NCBI RefSeq assembly: GCF_025961205.1
Contig: NZ_JAOQNH010000003.1
Location: 764,501 to 828,500 of the forward strand
Source: Azospirillum fermentarium
GTDB taxonomy: Bacteria > Pseudomonadota > Alphaproteobacteria > Azospirillales > Azospirillaceae
Length of the DNA stretch: 64,000 nt
Direction: 5' to 3'
Shown: piece by piece, positions 28,001 through 34,860 of the stretch
Position numbering within the stretch: the stretch's first letter is position 1
How the letters are laid out: each line of letters begins with the position of its first letter
Translations under genes and position numbers: made by a program
Notes under the pieces: generated by a model
What the model saw: the letters and a program-made list of their open reading frames with translations, nothing else
Told to the model about the DNA's origin: nothing
Databases searched by the model: none

Positions 28001-28869
28001 CCGGTCCCCCCCGCCTGCCAGTGGCCGGGGCCGAGAAGGGCATAGCTGTTGGTGGTCACCCCGGCGAAGACCCCGACGTCGAGTCCGCCGTCGCCGTGCA
28101 GGCTCTCCGCCCGTTCGCCCAACAGGGCGGCATCCTCCATGGCGTGCCACGCGCACTCCAGGAACAGCCGCTCCTGCGGGTCGATCAGGGCGGCATCGCG
28201 CGGCGGAATGCCGAAGAACTGGGCGTCGAACAGGTCCGCCCCGTCCAGGAAGGCGCCCCATTTGGCGTAGCTGCGCCCGCTGGTCCGCGCGGGCGTGCCC
28301 GCTTCGAAGAAGCCGGCCAGGGGCCAGCGGACGGGCGGGATCTCCCCCACCAGATCGGCGCCGCGGGCCAGGGCCTGCCAGAAATCGTCCAGCGTCCGCA
28401 CACCCGGCAGCCGCGCGCCCACACCGACGATCGCCACGCTGAACGGGCCGCCACCGCCGCCGGCATCGAGAAAGGGGAGATCGGGCCATTCATCATGGTC
28501 CATCCCCGCGCCATGGTTTTCCCCCTCGTCACGGGCCACTGCCACCGGAACCGTGGGCGGCGGGGCGAAAGCCGGCGGGACGGGGCCGGCGGCCAGCCGC
28601 AGCACCGCGTCGGGATGGGTGCGCAGCAGGTGGGCGCAAACATCCTCCACCGTCCGGCAATCGAACAGGAGCGTCTTGGGCAATCCGGGAAACAGCGTCT
28701 CGGCGTGGCGGTTGAAGGCGACCACCGCCAGCGAATCCAGCCCGGCCTCATCGAACGGCGTGCCCGGCCCCAGACGGCCGTCGTCCAGCCCGGTGATGCC
28801 GCGCAGCAGGCCGAGCAGGTGCGCGGCAAGAGCGTCGTGAACCCGCAAGTCCTCCGCATGGCCGGTCAT
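22042..28869 (-). CDS. Trans-AT polyketide synthase, ACP-KS-DH-KR-ACP-KS
   Basis: 2275 aa. Domains: ACP1 (Ser46, GLDSLAV); KS1 about 142-575 with Cys320, His455, His494; no AT, only the YPFARDRHW post-AT linker (720-728); DH about 735-1000 with HRIKGAPVLP (His754) and LDGALQ (Asp916); KR about 1215-1415 with TGGLGAIGR (1232-1240), Lys1337, Ser1360/1361 and Tyr1374; ACP2 (Ser1536, GLDSILV); KS2 about 1617-2050 with Cys1787, His1922, His1962. The protein ends after KS2 in a Pro-rich repeat (LTPPP four times) and a charged helix EDVLKRVARQEITREEARSL, which looks like a docking segment. All seen active-site residues are intact. The KS at the end needs an ACP on another protein, most likely that of the 1668-aa gene. 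ATG at 28869 has GGGAG upstream. Confidence 0.94.
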   Translation of the reverse strand: MTGHAEDLRVHDALAAHLLGLLRGITGLDDGRLGPGTPFDEAGLDSLAVVAFNRHAETLFPGLPKTLLFDCRTVEDVCAHLLRTHPDAVLRLAAGPVPPAFAPPPTVPVAVARDEGENHGAGMDHDEWPDLPFLDAGGGGGPFSVAIVGVGARLPGVRTLDDFWQALARGADLVGEIPPVRWPLAGFFEAGTPARTSGRSYAKWGAFLDGADLFDAQFFGIPPRDAALIDPQERLFLECAWHAMEDAALLGERAESLHGDGGLDVGVFAGVTTNSYALLGPGHWQAGGTGVPAAMPWSVANRVSYALGLCGPSLAVDTACSSSLVALHLACESLARGECRAAVAGGVNLYLHPSKYVQLCQQQMLSSTGRCRSFGDGADGFVPGEGVGAVVLKPLDAARRDGDRIWGVIRGSAVNHGGRTNGYTVPSPRAQARLIARALDGCGVDPSSIGYVEAHGTGTMLGDPVEIDGLKQAMGTTGTGHRCAVGSVKSNIGHLESAAGIAALVKVLLQMRHRRIAPSLHSRTLNPALGLEGTRFFIPQELSVWQPEPAAGVLRAGISSFGAGGANAHVIVEEAMADGAASAAAGPLVFPVSARTPEALRDAVAALARHVETADGGGDGPAWLARLAFTLQCGRRHFDHRLAVAAADRTALAALLARALSDAPDADGAAAIHRGRAGQGAAVPAQPQAPALAAAWVRGAAIGWRALWTGDPRPAAAPLYPFARDRHWVDAGTDTGTESHPFPVAADDFFLRDHRIKGAPVLPAAAYLHHVQTVAARCGLDGAVEFRNLTWAQPFRLKEGEATGAVACTVRRDGGSRLALEATSDGGGTVHFRGQALPWTPAAAPSLDAARAGCTTPDDARRWYAVFERLGIGYGPSFQCLERAWLGDEQAVVELRRRPEGRPGGALGPLDPAMLDGALQSAFLSSASLRAGEPAAFVPYSAASVRLRGGGLGERAFVHVRRRPSPPAGMESFDITLFGPDGAALVEMEDFTFRRFGGDAGAETLHLLEPVWVDEALPAGPAPHGAPAMLVFGGDDGLCGALRAAGAGAVWRAQESSRFEWHGGHTVEWDPASPDHPALLWRLLAAQQALPGVIVFTIAGPPDEELDAVARCAEVLRSLCRHTSGPQVHVLAVLPWNGGDAPPPPGAAVTGLLRSLNLEVPAVTGTVLQLDRALPHAPAILDEAARAPRDGVTDVRRTGAARMVRRTRFIASPPPSSAGEPAFAAGDVVVLTGGLGAIGRRFAAELARVPGVRIALAGRSPAGPETEQVAADLGRHGATAHYWQADCADRAQAEALLASVRERFGPVTGIIHCAGVLRDAFFTRQTAADWDAVLNAKVRGARWLDELTRKDPLKRFVLCSSLAGVYGNVGQSAYAYANAWLDRFAERREELVRTGARRGATLSIAWPLWRTEDGMQAPAHVTEWLARNGLSLLPADDGVAALHAGLAAGRPLLIPVRGRRDAVARLLRAVAPVSSPVPALPVSTVPASAPPDGAEEEGASEAVLLAFLTRQLAAVTGTPPGRIDPDAALDAFGLDSILVMELNALLDPHFPRLPKTALFESRSLRALARMMMDEHAADAARLCAGEVPPPSRPDTAPPAEAVPRPAVPAAPAAPRAGDIAIVGLAGRYPGADGLDAFWDHLAAGHDLVTEIPGRWAVEEGAAQGLYARWGGFLSDVDKFDPLFFGISPRDAERMDPQERLFLQAAWHAVEDAGYSPETLSGARGGAALRRRVGVIAGVMYGEYQFYGAAAGVERPRVLTNSSYASIANRVSFCLDLDGPSFAVDSMCSSSLTSIHLACDLLRGGGCDMVIAGGVNLSVHPYKYRMLSDLTFASTEGKCRSFGDGGDGYVPGEGVGAVLLRPLDDALRDGDHIRGVIRGSDIGHGARTSGFTVPNADAQADVIRRAFQRAGAPYAQLGYVEAHGTGTSLGDPIEIRGLTKALAAHLPPGRRCPVGSVKANIGHLESAAGMAALTKVLLQMEHGTLAPSLHADPPNRNIDFAATPFFVQRDRAVWPAPVDDGGHPLPRLAAVSSFGAGGSNAHLIVEEHVPAPPPPGPAGEGPWVFPFSARGPEQLAAMVRRFVDFLDRAGAETPADLPGRLGRRGFAPGEVAATLTAGRQHFEERLAVVAGGFTALRAALVLFLDPAATPGALAAAGVFRGRADGLPPDENGTAPDALARRWAGGGPPPPVDASWRKVPLPGYAFLRRRCWIGDPPALPAPSAPPPATVTPPPLTPPPLTPPPLTPPPLTPEDVLKRVARQEITREEARSLLRAMV
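22121..22180 (-). repeat. Four perfect 15-bp tandem repeats in the synthase C-terminal linker
   Basis: Four identical units from 22121 to 22180, followed by a partial copy. They encode repeated Leu-Thr-Pro-Pro-Pro and form a proline hinge between KS2 and the terminal helix. Confidence 0.95.
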
Positions 28870-28992
28870 GGGCGATCTCCCGTTTCGGATGGGGTGGTGT
28901 TTTGAAGGACCGGCCCGCCGCCGGGGCAGCCGGCCCCCTGCCGCACCCGGTCTGTGCCGGGCGGCCTGCCGCGATGGTTGGGATCGGTCGGG

Positions 28993-29397
28993 TCAGAGAG
29001 TGATCGAGGCCGCCGGGTAGAACAGCGTGTTCAGCACCAGCAAAAGCGCCCAGAGACCGATTTCCAGCGTTTCGGTGATGGGCTGGATCCGGCGGAACGC
29101 GCCGTAGATGTGCACCACCAGCATGAAACCGTAGACACAGAACAGGACGTCGAACGCATAGCTGAGGCCGGTGCCCGTGGTCACCCCCCGAAGCATCAGG
29201 ATCTCCACCACTAGGATGAAGGCCCCCAGGCAGCGCCCGAAATACACGGCAAGATCAAGATCGTCGGGAATACGCCACAACATCAGACGGGCCCACATCA
29301 GCGGAGCAACAAAAATAGGCAGCGCAAAGAACGATGTCGTGATGATCATCAGGTAGAAAAGATAGTCAGACGCATGTTGAGAGTACAATCCGAGCAT
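28993..29397 (-). CDS. Small four-helix membrane protein leading the polyketide operon (unknown function)
   Basis: 134 aa from ATG at 29397, chosen because a strong GGAGGAGG lies 8-9 bases upstream. A GTG nine codons earlier would bury that site. Four hydrophobic helices are visible: YLFYLMIITTSFFALPIFVA, FGRCLGAFILVVEILML, AFDVLFCVYGFMLVVHIYGA and IGLWALLLVLNTLFYPA. I do not recognise the family. It is the first gene of the minus-strand run and 123 bp ahead of the synthase. Its own upstream region is AT-rich and full of palindromes. Possible roles are self-protection, product export or membrane anchoring of the assembly line. All are inference from position. Confidence 0.75.
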   Translation of the reverse strand: MLGLYSQHASDYLFYLMIITTSFFALPIFVAPLMWARLMLWRIPDDLDLAVYFGRCLGAFILVVEILMLRGVTTGTGLSYAFDVLFCVYGFMLVVHIYGAFRRIQPITETLEIGLWALLLVLNTLFYPAASITL

Positions 29398-29740
29398 AAA
29401 CGCTTCCTCCTCCAGCGACGACAATCACGCCGTCTATGGAATCCAATTTTTAAGTTGATTTTTAAGCACCCAGCATCGCACACAGGCATCACTGATGCCT
29501 TCATGCATAATATGCGCCCCCATACACTATCGATTATCGCTGTATTTGGGGTTGTGCATCGGTGACTTGTTTGGCAGGGGAGCCTGTTTCTGTCAACGCG
29601 ATTGCAAGAGGATCATCCCAAAGTATCAAGCCAGAGAATGGCGCGCGTCAGAGACGCATATGCATGTATGTAACACCATCATACGTTTGAAGTATCGAGT
29701 CCACACTCCCGTCCCACGCGGCGGGCCGGGCACGACGAAA
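29398..29740. promoter_or_regulatory. AT-rich, palindrome-rich control region of the polyketide operon
   Basis: No gene fits this 343-bp interval, whose base composition is clearly lower in GC than its flanks. It holds AGGCATCA-C-TGATGCCT (29484-29500, perfect 8-bp arms), GCATA-A-TATGC (29505-29515), GCATATGC (29656-29663) and GTATG-N9-CATAC (29666-29684). A run of A/T at 29445-29465 (AATTTTTAAGTTGATTTTTA) lies about 50-70 bp before the first gene and could be its promoter/UP region. These are good candidates for operators of the cluster. The regulator is not identified. Confidence 0.55.
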
Positions 29741-29767
29741 AACGCCGGCAGCGGGGCTGCCGGCGTT
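29741..29767 (-). terminator. Intrinsic terminator of the amidase gene
   Basis: Perfect 12-bp inverted repeat AACGCCGGCAGC (29741-29752) and its complement (29756-29767) around a 3-nt loop. Reading the minus strand it is followed by TTTTCG, giving a short U-tract. It lies 33-59 bp after the amidase stop and isolates that gene from the polyketide operon, which is transcribed in the same direction. Confidence 0.85.
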
Positions 29768-29799
29768 CCGGGACTCCGTTCACGGCAGAGGTGGCGGGG

Positions 29800-30675
<876 letters not shown>

Positions 30676-30831
30676 GACGGACGGCATCCTTTCTTCCACG
30701 ATGAAAGCCGCTGAAAAACGGCCCGACCATACGGGCTTTGCAGCAGCCGTTCAATAAAACAGCCCCGCCGGCCAGACGTTCGTCATCAAAGCGCAACACG
30801 AATGCCCCGCCTTGTTTTGCGGATATGGCGC

Positions 30832-31278
30832 TCAGCGGCGCAAGGGATCGGTTTCCAGCCGGTGCATCTCCTGCTCCCGGTTCAAGAGATCACGCTGTTC
30901 AAACGGCGACAGCCGGCCCATGGCGTCGTCGTGGCGCAACCGGTCCAGATCGGGGCGCATCAGATCCTGCTTGAAACGGGCGGTGGCGTCCTCCGATCCC
31001 GATGGTGCCGGCAACGGGATGGGGCGCGGCGGGCCGGGATCGTTCAGCATCGGCGGGGGGGTGGAACTGCCCCGCCGGGGCCGGGGCGGCTGGTCCGTCC
31101 CCCTGCCCTCCCCCTCCGCCGCCGGGGACGCGGTGACGGAGCCGGGCCGGGCGATGGACGGGACATAGGATTGGGTGGTGACGGGCCGCGGAGTCCAGCG
31201 CGCCTCGGCGGGCGGCTCCGGCGCACAGGCGGCCAGAATCAGCGCAGCCGCCGCAAACCCGTGTCGCATATGCATCAT
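30832..31278 (-). CDS. Small proline-rich lipoprotein of unknown function
   Basis: 148 aa from ATG at 31278 (GGGAGGAT upstream). The start MMHMRHGFAAAALILAACAPEP is a lipoprotein signal peptide with a LILAAC lipobox, so Cys18 would be the lipidated residue. The following 70 residues are Pro/Arg/Ser-rich and disordered. The last 50 are charged and helical (ARFKQDLMRPDLDRLRHDDA, SPFEQRDLLNREQEMHRLE). I recognise no family. It is flanked by unrelated genes and probably sits alone. Confidence 0.7.
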   Translation of the reverse strand: MMHMRHGFAAAALILAACAPEPPAEARWTPRPVTTQSYVPSIARPGSVTASPAAEGEGRGTDQPPRPRRGSSTPPPMLNDPGPPRPIPLPAPSGSEDATARFKQDLMRPDLDRLRHDDAMGRLSPFEQRDLLNREQEMHRLETDPLRR

Positions 31279-31430
31279 CGGATCCTCCCTCCCCCTTGAA
31301 AACCGCGGCGAAATGCCCCGCGGCACCGCCACACAAAGGGGGTAATCCATGTGATGAAAGACTTGCTTAACCTTGCATTAAAAGTTAGAGATTATGACGT
31401 TCGACAGGTTATACCGGTACCCGCTCCGCC

Positions 31431-31445
31431 AAAGATATAATCTTT
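31431..31445. promoter_or_regulatory. AAAGAT-ATA-ATCTTT palindrome in an AT-rich intergenic region
   Basis: Perfect 6-bp arms around a 3-nt centre, 42-56 bp before the 68-aa ORF. The surrounding 31345-31445 is AT-rich for this genome and lies between divergent genes (lipoprotein minus, small ORF plus), so it is a likely operator/promoter zone. Confidence 0.45.
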
Positions 31446-31486
31446 CGTCAGTGCGGGGGTGCCCCTTTCGGGAGTGCAAGAGAGTC

Positions 31487-31693
31487 ATGGCCCATTCCGT
31501 GTCCCGCGCCCTTTCCGCCATCCGCCGGTACGACCTCGACCCCGACCAGATCGACCGCACCATCCTCGCCGCCATCAACGTCACCCTTTGTCTCGCGTCC
31601 GGTGGTAACGATCAAGTCGCCGAAGGGTTCAACCGCGACGTGGCCATGAGCGGCCGGGCCTTTGGCCACCCCCTGTCCGACATGCCGGCCTGA
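31487..31693 (+). CDS. Small conserved-looking orphan protein, unknown
   Basis: 68 aa from ATG at 31487 with GGGAG and AGAGAG purine runs upstream. The sequence (MAHSVSRALSAIRRYDLDPD, then DRTILAAINVTLCLASGG) predicts two short amphipathic helices and no signal peptide. A 31-codon upstream extension of the frame runs through the palindromic leader and is unlikely to be coding. I recognise no family. Support comes from the ribosome binding site, codon bias like its neighbours and the clean promoter-like region ahead. Confidence 0.5.
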   Translation: MAHSVSRALSAIRRYDLDPDQIDRTILAAINVTLCLASGGNDQVAEGFNRDVAMSGRAFGHPLSDMPA

Positions 31694-31732
31694 CGGCATC
31701 CTCTCCCTTGATCGGACAGAATCGGCATCGAC

Positions 31733-31740
31733 GCCGATAA
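31733..31740 (+). promoter_or_regulatory. FliA-type -10-like element GCCGATAA
   Basis: An exact copy of the enterobacterial sigma-28 -10 consensus, 88 bp before the TPR/glycosyltransferase-like gene of the flagellar region. No convincing -35 (TAAA) is seen at the expected distance, so this is only a hint. Confidence 0.3.
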
Positions 31741-31828
31741 TAAAAACTCACAGGACTTCCCCGGCTTCGTACGTACCAAGGAAAGCGTCGGCACCATCCG
31801 GCGGCCTTCGCCCACAGTTGGGGTACGT

Positions 31829-33391
31829 ATGGGTATGGACGACAGAAGCGCACGGGCCATCGCCTTTTCCCTGTGGCACGAACGCAGCGGACTCGGACAG
31901 GCGCCGGACTCCTTTTCCCCCGCATCGGCCATCGCTTCGCTCTACCTGACCGCGGGGCACGCCATGCTGGCGCAGCACCGCAACGCCAGTGCAGCCCTGT
32001 GCGCCCGCTGCGCCCTGACCCACGCCCCGTCCCTGGCCGCCGCCCATCACCTGCTGGGACAGGCACTGGCGGCCCTGCACCGGCCCCATGCCGCCCTGCG
32101 CAGCCTGCGCGCCGCCGCGTCCCTGACCCCCCACAGCGCCGCCGTCTACCGCGACATCGGCCACACCCTGTCGGTGGTGGGGCACATGGACGCGGCCATG
32201 AACACCCTGCGCCTGGCCGCCCTGGTCAAGCCCGGCGATCCCGCCGCCTGGGTGGAGGCGGGTCAGGTCTACCGCCGCGCCGGGCTGCCGGGACAGGCCG
32301 CGGCCTGTCTGGTCCAGGCCCACCGGCTGCACCCCAACCGCGGCGACACGCTGGTCCAGCTTGGCCTGGTGCTGCATGGGGAGGGGGAAAGCGTGGGCGC
32401 CACCGCCTGTTTCCGCATGGCGCTGACCATCGACCCGTGCCACGCCCCGGCCATGCGCGCGCTGGCCGAGGTGTCGGGGCATTCCATCTGGTCCCGCCGT
32501 GCCGACCCCGCCCCGCCGGAGCCGGCGGTTCCGGCCTCCCCCGGCGGGCGGCGGCTGGCGGTGCCGGAATGGGCGGGCCAGCCGCTGGCCGGGCGCAGCC
32601 TGTTCCTGTGGACCGGCGGCGACGACGAGGATGTGGTGGCCGCCAGCCGCTATTCCGACCTGATCCGGGCGGCGGGCAGCGTAATCATCGAATGCGGGCG
32701 GCGGCACCTGTCGCTGTTCGCCCGCTCCTTCCCCCGCGCCGTCATCCGCCCGCGCCAGCCCGACACCCACGCGATTCCGTGGGAGATGGTGAACTGCGAC
32801 CTGCACGCCTCCGGCGCCACGGTGCTGCGGCGGCTGCCGTCGTTTCCGCCGCGCTCGTCCTGGCTCTACGCCGACGACCGGCGCATCGCCGACTGGCACG
32901 GGCGGCTGGCGGAGGTGGGCGGCAGCCGGCTGCGGGTGGGCATGGCATGGCACGGCGTGCCGGGGGCGGAGCCGGAACGCTGGGGCGCCGTGCTGATGGC
33001 GCCCGGCGTCACGCTGGTGTCGCTGCAGCCCGGCGGCGGCAACGCCGAGATCGCCGCCGCCGAGCGGCGCTTCGGGGTGCCGGTCCACCGCTGGCGCGGC
33101 CTGGACCTGATGGAGAACATGGAGCAGTCCGCCGCCCTGATCGCCGCCCTGGACGTGGTGGTGGCCCCGCCCGGCCCGGTGGCCGATCTGGCCGGCGCCC
33201 TGGGCGTGCCGGTGTGGTGCCTGGACCCGGCGCCCGTCCTCGACCGGGGCTGGTCCGCCCGCCGTCCGGCGCTGCACCCGTCCACCCGCCGCCGTTTTTG
33301 CGCCCACACCGCCCGTCACACCCGCGATGCGCTGGTGCGCATCGGCCAGGACGTGCGGCGCCTGACCCGCGGCGCGGCGGCAGACGCATAA
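31829..33391 (+). CDS. TPR protein with glycosyltransferase-like C-terminal domain (FlbA-like, flagellar region)
   Basis: 520 aa. An ATG six bases downstream is an alternative start. Residues about 35-215 form four to five TPR motifs (AAHHLLGQALAALHRPHAAL, SAAVYRDIGHTLSVVGHMDAA, DPAAWVEAGQVYRRAGLPGQ, GDTLVQLGLVLHGEGES). The second half (about 240-510) resembles heptosyltransferase/GT9-like or SPINDLY-like glycosyltransferase folds: LRVGMAWHGVPGAEPERWG, VTLVSLQPGGGNAEI, ALDVVVAPPGPVADLAGALGVPVWCL. TPR-glycosyltransferase proteins near alphaproteobacterial flagellin genes (for example FlbA of Caulobacter) are needed for flagellin modification or assembly. It converges on the sigma/anti-sigma pair downstream of fliS. 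Flagellin modification is inferred. Confidence 0.75.
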   Translation: MGMDDRSARAIAFSLWHERSGLGQAPDSFSPASAIASLYLTAGHAMLAQHRNASAALCARCALTHAPSLAAAHHLLGQALAALHRPHAALRSLRAAASLTPHSAAVYRDIGHTLSVVGHMDAAMNTLRLAALVKPGDPAAWVEAGQVYRRAGLPGQAAACLVQAHRLHPNRGDTLVQLGLVLHGEGESVGATACFRMALTIDPCHAPAMRALAEVSGHSIWSRRADPAPPEPAVPASPGGRRLAVPEWAGQPLAGRSLFLWTGGDDEDVVAASRYSDLIRAAGSVIIECGRRHLSLFARSFPRAVIRPRQPDTHAIPWEMVNCDLHASGATVLRRLPSFPPRSSWLYADDRRIADWHGRLAEVGGSRLRVGMAWHGVPGAEPERWGAVLMAPGVTLVSLQPGGGNAEIAAAERRFGVPVHRWRGLDLMENMEQSAALIAALDVVVAPPGPVADLAGALGVPVWCLDPAPVLDRGWSARRPALHPSTRRRFCAHTARHTRDALVRIGQDVRRLTRGAAADA

Positions 33392-33419
33392 ACCAGCGGT
33401 ACGGAAAAGCGGCAGACCG

Positions 33420-33707
33420 TCAGTTCAGACGGTCCGCCGCCCTGTCGGCGTCGTCATCGCGGGCCTGCACACCGCCCCCCGTGCCGAAGGCGGCGTCGAA
33501 GATGCGGTCGGCCAGATCGTCCGGCGGCTCCTCCCCCGCCCTGGCCTCGGCCAGGGCGAGTTCCATCGCCACCATGGCATCCAGCCGGGCTTGCGCACCG
33601 GGCGACCGGGCCAGCAGCGCGCGGGCCGGCGCGGCCAAAGCCGGCGGCCACCGCTCCAGGTCGCCGCCGAACCGGTCGAGATGCTTCTGAAAATCGTCGT
33701 CAGTCAT
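33420..33707 (-). CDS. Small partner / putative anti-sigma of the ECF factor
   Basis: 95 aa from ATG at 33707, overlapping the end of the sigma gene by 8 bp. The sequence MTDDDFQKHLDRFGGDLERWP, followed by a PALAAPARALLARSP helix and an acidic C-terminus, matches the small soluble proteins often encoded right after ECF sigma genes in alphaproteobacteria. There is no membrane segment and no zinc-finger HxxxCxxC motif. Translational coupling suggests it titrates or modulates the sigma factor. That function is inferred. Confidence 0.7.
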   Translation of the reverse strand: MTDDDFQKHLDRFGGDLERWPPALAAPARALLARSPGAQARLDAMVAMELALAEARAGEEPPDDLADRIFDAAFGTGGGVQARDDDADRAADRLN

Positions 33708-34356
33708 CAAAGGCGTCCTTCGCGGCCTGGGCGCTGGCCCGCAGCAGGCCGCGAAGCTGCTGACGCGCACGTTTGAGCAGCGATTCTACCGCCCCCAAAC
33801 TGATTTGCATAACCGAAGCCGTGTCGGCGGCACTCAGCCCCTCGAAATAGAACAGGGTGACCGCCGCCTGCTGCTGCGGCGGCAGACGGCGGCAGGCGTC
33901 ACCCAGCCGGGTGGCCATCTGGCGGCGCTGGATCAGGCTGACCGCATCGGGGGCGGCGTCGGCGGGTTCGGCCACCGCCTCCAGATCCTGCCCCACGGGC
34001 CGCCGGCGGTGGTCGATGCTGCGGTTGACGATGACGCGGTAGAGCCAGGTGGTGAAACGCGCGCCCTCGTCGCTCCACTGGGCGCGGCGCTGCCAGATTT
34101 GCAGAAAGGCATCCTGGGCGATGTCCTCGGCTTCGGCGTCGCTGCCCGACAGGCGCCGGGCCAGCGCGTAGGCGCGCTTCAGGTGCCGGCGCACCAGCCG
34201 GCGGTAGGAGTCCTGATCGCCGGCGCGGATGCGCGCCATCAGCGCTTCGTCGGGCATGTCGGTCCCGGACGCCGCCATGCCGGGCGACACCGGCGCCAGA
34301 TGGCAGCCGATGCCGCCCGCCGGGCATTCCTCAGCCAAAGAGAGAGCCGTTCGCAT
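33700..34356 (-). CDS. ECF RNA polymerase sigma factor in the flagellar region
   Basis: 218 aa. Region 2 (about 36-105) has ALMARIRAGDQDSYRRLVRR, DIAQDAFLQIWQRR and FTTWLYRVIVNRSIDHRRRP. Region 4 (about 150-205) has RLPPQQQAAVTLFYFEGLSA with the recognition helix ISLGAVESLLKRARQQLRGLL. The first ATG at 34356 (AAAGGTC upstream) makes it overlap fliS by 26 bp. A start at Met27 (34278) would remove the overlap but lacks a ribosome site. Followed by a small, coupled partner gene. Linkage to fliD-fliS suggests control by or of motility, but no target promoter was identified. Confidence 0.85.
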   Translation of the reverse strand: MRTALSLAEECPAGGIGCHLAPVSPGMAASGTDMPDEALMARIRAGDQDSYRRLVRRHLKRAYALARRLSGSDAEAEDIAQDAFLQIWQRRAQWSDEGARFTTWLYRVIVNRSIDHRRRPVGQDLEAVAEPADAAPDAVSLIQRRQMATRLGDACRRLPPQQQAAVTLFYFEGLSAADTASVMQISLGAVESLLKRARQQLRGLLRASAQAAKDAFDD

Positions 34357-34840
34357 GTTTCATCGACCTTTCGATGACCGATGCGGACGGTTCTTTAACC
34401 GTCGCTCCGGGGGGTGTGTGACGGCCAGCACCGCGTTCTGCGGGGCGGGGGGTGCCATGGGTTTGGGCAACGGTCTTCCATGCCTCCGTCATCACGCCAA
34501 GCTGGCGCGCCACGCCGTCCGCCGCCGCCACCGGATCGGGGCGGGCGGGGATGCTGGCCGCCTGATGGATCATGACACGGTAGAATCGCCGCAAATCCTG
34601 CGCGACGCCGCCGCCGCGGCCCATGTCGAGCACGGAATCCAGCGCCGTCAGGATGGTGATGGTGCGGTCCAGCTCGGCGAAGGCGGTGTCGAACCGCCGG
34701 GAACGGGCGGCTTCGCGGGCGCGCTGGACGTTGGCGGTGGCCCGTTCGAACAGGCGGGTGACGGCGATCAGCGGCGGAACCGTGCTGTTGGCCGTGGCAT
34801 AGGCGGACAGGGCTTTGCTGACGGAAGGATTGGTCATCAT
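34331..34840 (-). CDS. fliS: Flagellar export chaperone FliS
   Basis: 169 aa, AAGGAAT before the first of two Met codons. The N-terminal half is typical: SKALSAYATANSTVPPLIAVTRLFERATANVQRAREA, then FAELDRTITILTALDSVLDM, with the helical bundle that wraps the flagellin C-terminus. The C-terminal about 35 residues (TPRPAERGAGRHTPPGATVK) are an unstructured extension beyond the usual length of about 130 aa. Located right after fliD, as is common. It overlaps the next gene, the ECF sigma. Confidence 0.85.
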   Translation of the reverse strand: MMTNPSVSKALSAYATANSTVPPLIAVTRLFERATANVQRAREAARSRRFDTAFAELDRTITILTALDSVLDMGRGGGVAQDLRRFYRVMIHQAASIPARPDPVAAADGVARQLGVMTEAWKTVAQTHGTPRPAERGAGRHTPPGATVKEPSASVIERSMKHANGSLFG

Positions 34841-34860
34841 GGCACGGGATTCCTTATGGC

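Noticed and set aside
24541..28905. 1454-codon + strand frame opposite the large synthase
   Set aside because: Antisense shadow of KS/DH/KR coding sequence with no recognisable motif.
31378..31584. 68-codon minus-strand frame over the small orphan gene
   Set aside because: Antisense to the better supported + strand ORF and without a ribosome site.
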